DNA of 64,000 nucleotides from Labilithrix sp. GTDB taxonomy: Bacteria > Myxococcota_A > Polyangia > Polyangiales > Polyangiaceae. A model generated the notes under the pieces. It was given only the letters and a program-made list of their open reading frames with translations, was not told the origin of the DNA and made no database searches. Shown here in pieces: positions 49,988 to 58,591 of the stretch. The stretch's first letter is position 1; each line of letters starts with the position of its first letter. The stretch spans positions 248,001 to 312,000 of the forward strand of contig JAHBWD010000001.1 in the NCBI GenBank assembly GCA_019637175.1, given 5' to 3'. The position numbers were made by a program, and so were the translations under genes.

Positions 49988-50757
49988 TGAACGCTCGCGT
50001 CCTCTTCCTCGCCGCGCTCGCGGCGCCGCTCATGATCACCTCCGGCGCCCGCGCCGGGCAGAGCACGACGTCGCTCTCGACGCTCCACGTGATGCTCGCG
50101 CCCACGCCGATCAAGCTCGCGGATCCTCCGGTGCCCGTCCCGGGCCTCGAGCTCAAGTCGAAGGACGGCTACGGAGCGACGCGGTGGCACGACGTGACCG
50201 TCGCCACGCACCGCGGCTACTGCCTCGCGGCGAACGACGGCGGCTTTCGCTGGATGGCGTCGTACGGATCGGGATCGCGTTCGCCGAGCGAAGACCTGGA
50301 TCTCTTCCGCCTCGTCGAGAAGGACGGCGGGGCGTCGCTCGAGAAGACGCGCGTACACTTCGATCCGCCGAGCGCCACGCTCACCGCGACGGCGCGCTCG
50401 ACCGTGCCCCTCACCGAGGTCGCGCGCAGCGCGGAGGGGATCGTCGTCTGGGCCTATCGCGACGGGCGCGAGGTCGTCGTGCTCGCGCGCAAGGTCGATC
50501 GCGGCATGGAGTCGACGAGGCGCATGATCGACGATCAGCCGATGTTTCCCTTCGTGTCGAGCGACTGTCCGTTCGCCGGCGCGCGCCTCGACGCGCGCAA
50601 GCCGGAGATCGGCAGCTTCGTGCAGCTCGTGGGCAACCTCCCGGCGAAGGGTACGGGCAAGGACAAGGTCGTCCCGCGCTTCATGATCGACGCGAGCCTC
50701 GTCCGCATCTCGCGCGATCCCGAGCCGACGCTCTCGATTCGCGTGCGCACGAGCTGA
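49987..50757 (+). CDS. Exported protein of unknown function, coupled to the cytochrome
   Basis: A 256-residue protein with a signal peptide ending ARAGQ (about 24). The remainder is beta-rich with two isolated cysteines (YCLAAND, SSDCPFAG), no heme motif and no family I recognise. The TGATG overlap with the preceding cytochrome gene shows coupled translation, so a partner role for the propeller cytochrome is likely. Confidence 0.75.
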   Translation: MNARVLFLAALAAPLMITSGARAGQSTTSLSTLHVMLAPTPIKLADPPVPVPGLELKSKDGYGATRWHDVTVATHRGYCLAANDGGFRWMASYGSGSRSPSEDLDLFRLVEKDGGASLEKTRVHFDPPSATLTATARSTVPLTEVARSAEGIVVWAYRDGREVVVLARKVDRGMESTRRMIDDQPMFPFVSSDCPFAGARLDARKPEIGSFVQLVGNLPAKGTGKDKVVPRFMIDASLVRISRDPEPTLSIRVRTS

Positions 50758-50771
50758 CGAGCGACCGCTCG

Positions 50772-51629
50772 TCAGTGCGCGGCGAGCTTGGGCGCGCGGG
50801 CGTAGCCCTCCCAGCCGCGCATTCCCTCGACGAGCCAAGGGAGCTCGGCGTTGATCGACTCGCGCGCGCGCGGCACGAGCGAGTGGCCGAGCGCGCCGGC
50901 GTAGGCGACCCGCGTGCCGACCGCGGCGCGATCGAGGGCGGCGCGGGCGAGGCCGAAGCCGGCGGCGCAGCCGCCGGTCGAGCAGGTGAAGAGGACGCGC
51001 TCGCCGCCGCCGCTCGCGAACGCGCGGGCGAGGCCCCCGGCCTCGAAGGAGTGGTAGCCGCCCTCCGTGAGGACGACGCGAGGGAAGCGCTTCGCGTTTC
51101 GCGCGAGCATCGGCGCGGCGAGCGTCGCGCCCTGAGAGAACGCGGCGTAGATCGCCGGCGCGTCGGGATCGACGTGCGCCGGGTATCGCTTCGCGACCGT
51201 CTCGAGCGCCTCTCGAGCGCGCTTCTCGATCTGATCGGCCGAGCCCCACACGTACTTGCGATCCTTGCTCGGCGGACCGATCGGCGTCCCGCCCGGGCAA
51301 ACCACGAACGGAAAGACGTCGGTCACGAGCCGCCAGGCGGAGCACATGAGCCCCGGATCGTCGACCGCGCCGTGGACGGCGACGACGATCGGGCGCTTCT
51401 CGCGCGCGCCCACTGGAGGCGCGATGAACGTCACGCCGCCGTCGTCGAGGTCGACGCGCTCCATCCACGCGCCGGCGAGAGGCGCGAGCCCGGCGTCGCT
51501 CTCGACGCGCGCGGCGGCGGTGGCGACGGCGGCGTCGGTCGCGCCTCCGGCCTCCGCGCGGGGCGCGGGTTTGCACGCGGCGATCGCGATCGCGAGCAGG
51601 CCGACGCGCTCGAAGACTCGCGCTCTCAA
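50772..51629 (-). CDS. Alpha/beta hydrolase lipoprotein (esterase-like)
   Basis: A 285-residue exported hydrolase. The TTG start (51629) gives a lipoprotein-like signal (LLAIAIAACKP, Cys18). The fold shows PIVVAVHG and the nucleophile elbow FSQGA (Ala in place of the first Gly of GxSxG), with a late GHSLVP histidine. Overlaps the plsB stop by four bases (TTGA), so it is coupled. Substrate unknown; acyl-ester or phospholipid-related, if linked to plsB. Confidence 0.75.
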   Translation of the reverse strand: MRARVFERVGLLAIAIAACKPAPRAEAGGATDAAVATAAARVESDAGLAPLAGAWMERVDLDDGGVTFIAPPVGAREKRPIVVAVHGAVDDPGLMCSAWRLVTDVFPFVVCPGGTPIGPPSKDRKYVWGSADQIEKRAREALETVAKRYPAHVDPDAPAIYAAFSQGATLAAPMLARNAKRFPRVVLTEGGYHSFEAGGLARAFASGGGERVLFTCSTGGCAAGFGLARAALDRAAVGTRVAYAGALGHSLVPRARESINAELPWLVEGMRGWEGYARAPKLAAH

Positions 51630-54355
51630 AGGTACGCCGCGATGCGGGCTTCGATCGTGCGCGCCGCCTCCGCGGTCGCGTAGCTCTCGGGCAAGACGTA
51701 CTTGCCGTCTTCGCGGCCGAGGTAGCCTTGATCCACGAAGGCGAGGAACGCGTTCTCGATCACGGGGCGGCTCACCGCCTCGCGGCACTCGAGCTCGCCG
51801 GCGAGGAACATCCGCTCGCCCGCGGTGATGGCGCGCTTGGCGAGATCCTTCGGCGCGAGCGGGCCCTTGAGCAGCGCCGCGAGGCTGCGCGCGGCGACGA
51901 GGTATCCCTCGATGAAGCTCCGCACGATGCGCGCGTGGAGGATCGCGCGCTCGCGGCCCTCGCCCGAAGACGCCAGGCTCACGTCGTCGCCGTCGCGGAC
52001 GATCTCGCCGCCGGCCTCCATCGCCGCGAGCGTCTCGGTGAAGATCGTTTCGAACGTCGCGTCGGCGCGGAACTGGAGCTCGTACTTGAGGAGGCGCGAG
52101 AGGCCCTGCACGCGCTCGGCGAGCAGCGACGACGCGACCTTCGACTCGCCGGCGCGCACGGCGGCGGCGAGCGGCGCGGCGATCATCGCGCGCGAGACGA
52201 AGAAGTGGACGACGAGGTTCTTGGCGATGTCGAGCGGCAGGCGCTCGGCGTCGGGCACGACGTAGATCGCGTCGGGGCCCGGGCGCGCCTTCTCCTTGCC
52301 GTCGCTGGGCACGCCGGGTCGGTGAGCCTCGACGTGGCCGGCGCGGAACAGGAGCTCGCACGCCTCGCGCACCGCGGAGGGCCTGATGACGTAGTCTTTC
52401 GACGGCGGCTCGAGCGACGGCGTGAAGCGCGCGCCCTCGGCGCGGAGCATGCGCGCGATGCGGTCGCACGCCTGCACGAGCTCGGCGTGGGGAAGCCCGC
52501 GTTTTCCATGGGTGAGGAGGGCGGTGGCCACGAGCGCGCTCGGCGTGACCGCGGTGACGCGGTTGATCTCGTTCATCGCGCGATAGGCCAGGCGTGTGAC
52601 GAGGGCGCGTCGTTTGGCCGGGGTGAGCACGCGCGACGGCTCTCCGAGCTCGGCGAGGACGGAGTCGAGCGTGAGCAGCTCGCCGAACTGCACGTTGAGC
52701 CGTCCGTAGCGGCCGAGCGCGCTCTCGGCGGCGCGGAAGAGGCCGACCGCGTCTTCCTTCTGCTTCTCGCCGCCCGAGAGCTCGCGCACGTAGGCCTTCT
52801 CCTCGACGAGCCGCTCGTAGCCGATCGAGATGGGGCAGAAGTAGACCTTGCGCCCGCCGCCGCCCTCGCCCTGGGCGCCGCCTTCGGCGACGGGCTGGGC
52901 GCCGAGCACCGCGTCGACGACGATCGAGAGGAGCCCGAGCTTCGGCGGCAGGAGCTTGCCGGTGCGCGAGCGGCCGCCCTCGAGGAAGAACTCGAGGGGC
53001 CAGCCGTCTTTGAGCAAGCGGCGCATGTACGCGTCGACCACCGCGCCGTAGAGGCGATCGCCCTTGAAGCTCCGGCGGATGAAGAAGGCGCCGGCGCGGC
53101 GGAGCACGGGGCCGAGCGGAAAGAAGGAGAGGTTGTCGCCCGCGGCCACGAGCGGGACGGGCATGTTCGCGCGATGAAAGAGGCGCGAGAGGATGATGTA
53201 GTCGACGTGCGACTTGTGGCTCGGCAGGAGGATGAGCGTGCCGTCTTTCGCCGCCTCGCGGAGGCGCGCGAGGCCCGGCTCGTCGATCTCGAAGCCGGAG
53301 TACATCCGCGCGACCGTCTGCTCGAAGAGCGCGTCGAGCGCGCGCACGGCGTTGGGATCCACCTCGGCCTCGAGCTCGCGCAGCATCGAGAGCGCGCGGA
53401 AGCCGAGCACCCGTCGCTCGGCCGCGCCTTCGCCGGCCATGTCGCGGATCACCTTCTGCAAGCGCGGGCTGCGCACGACCTGATCGCGGAGGCGATCGGA
53501 GGGCTTCTTCGTCGGACCGAGGACGCTCTTTCGCTCGCGCTCGAGGCGGCGGAGCAGCGTGTACGTCAGGCGGCGGACGAGGACGTCGTCGCCCGGCACG
53601 GAGCCGGGGCCGCCGTCGGGCGCGCGCGCTTGCTGCGCGAGGAACGCCTGGACGTCGACGGGCTCGCCGGCACGGAGCGCGACGTGGCGCCAGTTCGCCA
53701 AAAACTGTACGACCGTACGGATTTTTCCGGGCCACTCGCGCGGGCCGAAGAGCGCGTCGAGCGCGTTGTGCTTCTGCGCGTCGGGCGCGCGCGTCCAGAC
53801 GAACACCTGGGGCACGAGGAGGATCGGCTCGTCGCGCGCGCGCTGCGCGTCGAGGATGCTCCGGAGGAAGAGATCGCCTTCGGTCTTGCCGCGCGTGGGC
53901 AGCGTGCGCGCGATGCCGCCGCGCTCGCGTGCGACGGGCGGCGGATCGAGCAGCGTCGGCGGCCGCTTCAAGAAGAGCGCGGCGGAGGAGCCGCCGTCGA
54001 TCGCCTGCCTCAAGCGGCGCACGTCGTCGCTCTCGCGGCGTGGCCGCAGCGCCGAGAGCCAGCCGCGCCCGAGCGGCTCGAGCACCCAGAGCCCGAGATC
54101 GTTCGCGAAGCGCACCTGGGGCAGGCCGAGGCGCTTGGTCAGGTAGTCGAGGGCGAGGAAGTCGACGAACGAGAGGTTGCGGAGGACGTAGACGACGGTG
54201 CCCCGCGCTTCGGCGCGGCGCACCTCGTCGGCCCACGTCTCGTCGACGCCGATGTTCTCGAAGAACCGGTGGTAGACCCACTGGAGCGCTGCGTTCGGCT
54301 CGTAAGACTCGAGCGGAACGCCGGCATCCCCCCCTTGCTGCCCGTCGCGCGCCAT
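51626..54355 (-). CDS. plsB: Glycerol-3-phosphate acyltransferase
   Basis: First step of phospholipid synthesis, acylating glycerol-3-phosphate at the membrane. The 909-residue protein has the acyltransferase motif HKSHVDY (about 379-385), GAFFIRRSFKGD, and EGGRSRTGK, as in the PlsB/GPAT family. The full length exceeds the E. coli enzyme (about 807), with a longer N-terminal half that has a second acyltransferase-like region (NLSFVDFLALDYL). ATG 54355. It heads a pair with the esterase-like gene. Confidence 0.9.
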   Translation of the reverse strand: MARDGQQGGDAGVPLESYEPNAALQWVYHRFFENIGVDETWADEVRRAEARGTVVYVLRNLSFVDFLALDYLTKRLGLPQVRFANDLGLWVLEPLGRGWLSALRPRRESDDVRRLRQAIDGGSSAALFLKRPPTLLDPPPVARERGGIARTLPTRGKTEGDLFLRSILDAQRARDEPILLVPQVFVWTRAPDAQKHNALDALFGPREWPGKIRTVVQFLANWRHVALRAGEPVDVQAFLAQQARAPDGGPGSVPGDDVLVRRLTYTLLRRLERERKSVLGPTKKPSDRLRDQVVRSPRLQKVIRDMAGEGAAERRVLGFRALSMLRELEAEVDPNAVRALDALFEQTVARMYSGFEIDEPGLARLREAAKDGTLILLPSHKSHVDYIILSRLFHRANMPVPLVAAGDNLSFFPLGPVLRRAGAFFIRRSFKGDRLYGAVVDAYMRRLLKDGWPLEFFLEGGRSRTGKLLPPKLGLLSIVVDAVLGAQPVAEGGAQGEGGGGRKVYFCPISIGYERLVEEKAYVRELSGGEKQKEDAVGLFRAAESALGRYGRLNVQFGELLTLDSVLAELGEPSRVLTPAKRRALVTRLAYRAMNEINRVTAVTPSALVATALLTHGKRGLPHAELVQACDRIARMLRAEGARFTPSLEPPSKDYVIRPSAVREACELLFRAGHVEAHRPGVPSDGKEKARPGPDAIYVVPDAERLPLDIAKNLVVHFFVSRAMIAAPLAAAVRAGESKVASSLLAERVQGLSRLLKYELQFRADATFETIFTETLAAMEAGGEIVRDGDDVSLASSGEGRERAILHARIVRSFIEGYLVAARSLAALLKGPLAPKDLAKRAITAGERMFLAGELECREAVSRPVIENAFLAFVDQGYLGREDGKYVLPESYATAEAARTIEARIAAYL

Positions 54356-54377
54356 CGCGGTCGACGTTCTAGCCGTT

Positions 54378-54998
54378 CTAGCCGCCGAACGCCTTCTGCA
54401 CGAGCGCGACGATCTTCCGTGACGTGTCGTCGGTCAGCCCCGTCTTCTGACCGTAGGGCCACTGGTAGCCCGCCATGGCCACCTGATCGCAGGAGAGCGA
54501 GACCAGGACGTCGGCCGGGGGCGCGCCGCCCGTCGGGGCGCCGATCTGGAAGCCGAACTCGGCGAACATGCAGCTCTGCCTGGCCGGCTCGAAGTTCGAC
54601 TCGTGGCCGAGCAGGTCGAGGACCTGCTCGCGCATCTTGTTGTCGGTCACCGCCATCGAGCCGAGGATGCGGAAGTTTTGGAAGCGCGGCACGTTCGCCG
54701 CGGCGGCCGGAGCCGGGGCGCCGCCGGGGAGGAGCCCGGGCGGCAGGAGGCCCGGGGGCAGGAGCTGCGCGCCGGCGCTGAGCCATTGCTGGATCTGCGG
54801 CGGAATGCCGGCGGGGGCGGCGTTCGGAGCGGCCGCGGCAGGGGGCTCGAAGTTCTGGAGGCGGTAGATGGTGATCGGCTGCTGCTGCTGCTTCATCGCG
54901 GCGAAGGGCTGCGAGAGCGAGGGGCTACACGCGCCGCCCAGCAAGGGCAGCGCGACGGCGAGGCCGACGGCACCGAAGGAGAGAAGGATCCGGTTCAT
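54378..54998 (-). CDS. Hypothetical lipoprotein, Pro/Ala-rich
   Basis: A 206-residue protein with a lipoprotein signal (LLGGAC, Cys24), a Gln/Pro/Ala-rich stretch (PPGLLPPGLLPGG) to about 105, and a conserved-looking C-terminal half with two cysteines (QSCMFAEFGFQIG, VSLSCDQVAMAG). No family I recognise. ATG 54998. It precedes plsB by 22 bases on the same strand. Confidence 0.7.
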   Translation of the reverse strand: MNRILLSFGAVGLAVALPLLGGACSPSLSQPFAAMKQQQQPITIYRLQNFEPPAAAAPNAAPAGIPPQIQQWLSAGAQLLPPGLLPPGLLPGGAPAPAAAANVPRFQNFRILGSMAVTDNKMREQVLDLLGHESNFEPARQSCMFAEFGFQIGAPTGGAPPADVLVSLSCDQVAMAGYQWPYGQKTGLTDDTSRKIVALVQKAFGG

Positions 54999-55032
54999 GC
55001 GGAGCGGAGCCTAGCACGGTATGGTTGGGGCC

Positions 55033-55452
55033 ATGGTGCGGATCAAGAAGATCGATCACGTCGCGATCTGCGTGCGAGACATCGACGAGGCGGCTGCGAA
55101 GTACGCGGCGGTGCTCGGCCTCTCTCCTTCGGTGCGCGAGGTCGTCGCCTCGCAGAAGACGGACGCGGCGCTCCTGCCCGTCGGGGAAACGAGCCTCGAG
55201 CTCATCTCTCCGAAGGGCAACGAAGGCCTCGAGCGCTTCCTCGAGAAGCGCGGGCCCGGCCTGCACCACATCGCGGTCGAGGTCGAAGGGATCGAAGACG
55301 CGCTCGCCGCGCTGAAGGCCCTCGGCGTCCCGCTCGTCGACGAAGCGCCGCGCAAGGGCGCGCGCGGTCACAAGGTCGCCTTCTTGCACCCCAAGGCCAC
55401 GGGCGGCGTGCTCGTGGAGCTCGTCGAGCCCGATCCCCGAGGTGAGCCGTGA
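55033..55452 (+). CDS. mce: Methylmalonyl-CoA epimerase
   Basis: Interconverts (R)- and (S)-methylmalonyl-CoA in propionate breakdown. The 139-residue vicinal-oxygen-chelate protein starts KKIDHVAICVRDID (metal-binding His near residue 9), with ELISPKG, GPGLHHIAVEV and LVELVEP, the four-strand pattern of the family. ATG 55033 (MVRIKK) is chosen; TATGGT lies 7 bases upstream and could give a leaderless mRNA. ATG 55021 is an alternative. The mutase genes are not in this window. Confidence 0.9.
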   Translation: MVRIKKIDHVAICVRDIDEAAAKYAAVLGLSPSVREVVASQKTDAALLPVGETSLELISPKGNEGLERFLEKRGPGLHHIAVEVEGIEDALAALKALGVPLVDEAPRKGARGHKVAFLHPKATGGVLVELVEPDPRGEP

Positions 55453-56135
55453 TCTTCCGCCAGCTCTTCGACAAGGAGTCGTCGACGTACACGTACCTGC
55501 TCGCCGATCCCTCGAGCCGCGAGGCGGCGCTGATCGATCCGGTCGTCGAGCACGTCGAGCGCGATCTCAAGCTGGTGGCCGAGCTCGGCTGCCGGCTCAC
55601 GAAGGTCCTCGACACGCACGTGCACGCCGATCACGTCACGGCGGCGGGCACGCTCCGCCAGCGAACGGGGGCGAAGACGCACTTCTCCGCGCACGGCGGG
55701 CCGGCGTGCGCCGACGTGCTCCTCTCCGACGGCGACGAGGTCGAGCTCGGCGCGCTTCGCATCCGCGCGCTCGAGACGCCGGGGCACACGAACACGTGCA
55801 TGAGCTACGTCGTCGACGGCAAGGTCTTCACCGGCGACGCGCTCTTGATCCGCGGGTGCGGGCGGACGGACTTCCAAGAGGGGGACGCCGCGACGCTCTG
55901 GCGTTCGGTGCGCGAGAAGCTGTTCGCGCTGCCGGACGACACGTACGTGTATCCTGCACATGATTATCGGGGGCAGACGCGCTCGACGATCGCGGAGGAG
56001 AGGAAGCACAACCCGAGGCTCGGGGAGGGGATGACCGAGGCGCAGTTCGTCGAGCTGATGAACAACCTCGGCCTCCCGCCGCCGGCGAAGATCCACGAGG
56101 CGGTGCCGGCGAACAAGGCGTGCGGGCAGCGGTGA
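55449..56135 (+). CDS. Persulfide dioxygenase, ETHE1-like metallo-beta-lactamase fold
   Basis: Oxidises glutathione persulfide to sulfite, detoxifying sulfide. The 228-residue protein has the metal motif THVHADH (56-62), ETPGHTNTCMSYVV and GDALLIRGCGRTDFQ, which distinguishes ETHE1 from glyoxalase II. YPAHDYRGQ provides the final ligand. GTG 55449 overlaps the mce stop (GTGA). The sulfite it makes can enter the sulfur pathway, though it is 10 kb from that cluster. Confidence 0.9.
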   Translation: MIFRQLFDKESSTYTYLLADPSSREAALIDPVVEHVERDLKLVAELGCRLTKVLDTHVHADHVTAAGTLRQRTGAKTHFSAHGGPACADVLLSDGDEVELGALRIRALETPGHTNTCMSYVVDGKVFTGDALLIRGCGRTDFQEGDAATLWRSVREKLFALPDDTYVYPAHDYRGQTRSTIAEERKHNPRLGEGMTEAQFVELMNNLGLPPPAKIHEAVPANKACGQR

Positions 56136-56138
56136 GCG

Positions 56139-57140
56139 TCACGCCGCGCAGATGAACGCGGCGCCCTCGCGGAGGTCGGCGCCGGCGAGCCGGTCGCGGA
56201 CGATCGCGCGGGCGCCGGGCTCGCCCACGGCGACGACGAGGGTGACCTCGCCGCGCGCGGCGGCCTCGATCCCGCGACGGGCGTCGACGATCGGCGCCGA
56301 TCGCGCGGTGCGGCCGATCTTGCGCGGATCGACGTCGACGAAGAACCTGGGGCGCGCGGCGTGCGCCTCGAGCGCGCGGGCGAGGCGGCGGCCCGTCTGC
56401 CCCGCGCCCCAGACGGCGAAGGGTCTCGCGGCGAGGCGCACCGCGAGGTAGTGGGCGCGCGCCTCGACGAGGCGTGTCGGGGCGTAGCGCGGATCGGTCC
56501 AGGTCAGGCTGTCGGGGCGCATCCTCCAGCGGAAGAGCACGCGAGGCACCTTCGCGAGGCCGAGGCCGGCGGCGTCGAAGCGGAGCCAGAGATCGTAGTC
56601 TTCGGCCCACGCGCTCTCGCGAAAGCCGGACACGGCGTCGAGCGCGTCGCGACGCATGAGCACCGAAGGATGACACAGCGGCGACTCGACGAAGATCGCG
56701 CGGCGGTGATCCTCGCGCGTCACCACCTCGTTCTGCCAGGCGACGTAGCGCTGCATGCCTTCGCGCGGCGAAGGGAACGCCTCGACCTGGACGCCGACGG
56801 CGCCGAGCGACGCGTCGGCGTCGAAGAGGGCGCGCTGCGCGCGGAAGCGGCCGGGGAGCGAGACGTCGTCGGCGTCCATGCGGCCGATGAAGGAGCCGCG
56901 CGCGGCGTCGAGCCCGCACGTGAGCGCGGCGACGATGCCGGAGCCCGCCGAAGACGTGGCGCGGAGGACGACGCGCGGATCGGCGGCCGCGACCGCGCGC
57001 GCGATCGCGGCGGAGCCGTCGCTCGATCCGTCGTCGACCGCGACGACCTCGTCGCCGGCGTCGAGATCGGCGAGCACGCTCTCGAGCGCCTCGCGGAGCG
57101 TCGCCTCCGCGTCGCGGTAGGGGAGCAAGACGGAGATCAC
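56139..57140 (-). CDS. Family-2 glycosyltransferase with C-terminal Rossmann-like domain
   Basis: A 333-residue GT2 enzyme: SVLLPYRDAE start, nucleotide-sugar motifs DDGSS (36-40) and RMDADDVSLPGR (about 88-99), EDYDLWLR. A roughly 100-residue extension starts at about 232 with PFAVWGAGQTGRRLARAL, a dinucleotide-binding-like GxGxxG motif, as in GT2 proteins that also carry a nucleoside-diphosphate-sugar-binding segment. Soluble. Likely makes surface polysaccharide. GTG 57140, 9 bases after the preceding lipoprotein stop. Confidence 0.82.
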   Translation of the reverse strand: MISVLLPYRDAEATLREALESVLADLDAGDEVVAVDDGSSDGSAAIARAVAAADPRVVLRATSSAGSGIVAALTCGLDAARGSFIGRMDADDVSLPGRFRAQRALFDADASLGAVGVQVEAFPSPREGMQRYVAWQNEVVTREDHRRAIFVESPLCHPSVLMRRDALDAVSGFRESAWAEDYDLWLRFDAAGLGLAKVPRVLFRWRMRPDSLTWTDPRYAPTRLVEARAHYLAVRLAARPFAVWGAGQTGRRLARALEAHAARPRFFVDVDPRKIGRTARSAPIVDARRGIEAAARGEVTLVVAVGEPGARAIVRDRLAGADLREGAAFICAA

Positions 57141-57149
57141 GACGTCACG

Positions 57150-58451
57150 TCACGGCGTCACGAAGAAGACGTCGATCGGGAGGTTCGATCCGCCCGCAGA
57201 CATGAGGCGCATCGTGGTCGCCGGCGACTGAGGGCCGAGGACGATCGCGTCGGTCGTCGTGGAGAGCGCCGCCGACGCGCTCGGGAGCGCGATCGGGCCG
57301 CCGTCGCCGATCTCGACGACGCCTCCCCACGCGCCGCCGCGCGCCGAGATCGCCGCGGTGCTCGCCGACGGGAGGCCGAGCGCGAAGCGATAGAGCATCC
57401 CGTAGTTGCCGAGGAGCTTCTGCTTCACGCCGGTGGGGACGTCGACGCCCTCGAGCGTCTCGTCGACCTCGTCGAGCCCGAGGCGAAGGCGCTGTACGCC
57501 CGGCTTCTGCGCGCCGCCGTCGACGGGCGCGAGCGTCACGAGGACGTCGGCCTTCGGGAACGTGCCTCGCTGGTGATCGAAGTCGCGCGGCAGGAGCGGG
57601 AGCCCCGCGGTCACCGCGGCCGCGTCGGCGCCGGCGAGGACGCTCACGAACGAGATCTTCACGGGCTGGTCGACGACGACGTCGTAGATCGCGTGCACGA
57701 GATCGCCGGTCGACGCGTGCATCGCGTCGAGATCGGCGTCGAGGAGCACGCGCGTCCCCGGCGGGACGGCGACGTCGGCGGGCGCGCGCGGCGCGAGCCA
57801 GTCGGCGATGACCTGCTTGCCGATCGCGACGTAGGCCCCTCCCGGCGCCGCGAGGCCGCGGCGCACGATCGTGACCTTCGCCGCGGCCGCGCCTTGGTTC
57901 AGGACGACGACGGGGAACTTCCGCAGCGCCGCGCCACCATTTGTAGTATACACATATAGGCGGTAGCGCCCCGGCTGCGCGGTGTCGGCGTAGAGGACGC
58001 CGTCTTGCGACGGAGACTCGGGCGAGTCCGAGAAGTAGAGCGTCGGCGCGTCGTCCGGCGTGCAGACGACGACGGGCAGGCACGGCGCGGCGGGCTCGCT
58101 CATCCCCGAGAGCGAGACGACGTCGCCCGGCGCGGCCGCGGTCGAGTCGGTGACGAGCGCCGCCGGAGGCACGAGCGGCGCGCCGGTGCACGCGGCGCGA
58201 ACGCTCCGGAGGGTCGACCCGCTCGGGCACGCGCCTCCTTCGCCGGCGTCGCTCGCGCCCGTGTCGGGCGAGCCGTCGACGACGGGTCCGACCGCGTCGT
58301 CGGGCTCGGGCGATCCGTCGTAGATCCCCGGGCGCGTCATGACGTCGCCGCCGACGCGATCCTCGCACGCCGCGATCGCGAGGGCTGCGGCCGCTGCTCC
58401 CGCCGCGCAGGCGGCGATCCCGGGCCACGAGGCGAGGCGTCGGCGAGGCAC
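57150..58451 (-). CDS. Exported lipoprotein, function unknown
   Basis: A 433-residue protein with a lipoprotein signal (LAIAAC, Cys29), an Asp/Gly/Pro-rich linker (SPEPDDAVGPVVDGSPDTGASD), then beta-rich domains (YRLYVYTTNGGAALRKFPVVVLNQG, AKVTIVRRGLAAP) that may be DUF4397/Ig-like. No catalytic motif. The GTG start (58451) has no ribosome site but sits 6 bases after TATATC. Precedes the glycosyltransferase by 9 bases, so probably cotranscribed. Confidence 0.75.
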   Translation of the reverse strand: MPRRRLASWPGIAACAAGAAAAALAIAACEDRVGGDVMTRPGIYDGSPEPDDAVGPVVDGSPDTGASDAGEGGACPSGSTLRSVRAACTGAPLVPPAALVTDSTAAAPGDVVSLSGMSEPAAPCLPVVVCTPDDAPTLYFSDSPESPSQDGVLYADTAQPGRYRLYVYTTNGGAALRKFPVVVLNQGAAAAKVTIVRRGLAAPGGAYVAIGKQVIADWLAPRAPADVAVPPGTRVLLDADLDAMHASTGDLVHAIYDVVVDQPVKISFVSVLAGADAAAVTAGLPLLPRDFDHQRGTFPKADVLVTLAPVDGGAQKPGVQRLRLGLDEVDETLEGVDVPTGVKQKLLGNYGMLYRFALGLPSASTAAISARGGAWGGVVEIGDGGPIALPSASAALSTTTDAIVLGPQSPATTMRLMSAGGSNLPIDVFFVTP

Positions 58452-58485
58452 GCACCAGATATAGCGAGGCGAAAAGTGACCACAA
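58452..58485 (-). promoter_or_regulatory. Leaderless promoter candidate for the 57150-58451 gene
   Basis: Minus strand: TTGTGG (58485-58480), 16-base spacer, TATATC (58463-58458), 6 bases, GTG start. Spacing again puts transcription start at the start codon. Confidence 0.5.
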
Positions 58486-58591
58486 AGAGCGCGTTTGCTC
58501 CCCGAGGCTGCGCGCGGGGCCTTCGTTACGCCTTCGTGACGCGCCTGAAAGCTGGTCCTTTCGCGCCGCTGTTGGTGTAAGGTCCGGCCCT

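Noticed and set aside
57940..57962. AT-rich patch with TATA-like words as a promoter
   Set aside because: It lies inside the lipoprotein coding frame, encoding YVYTTN, with no gene starting there.
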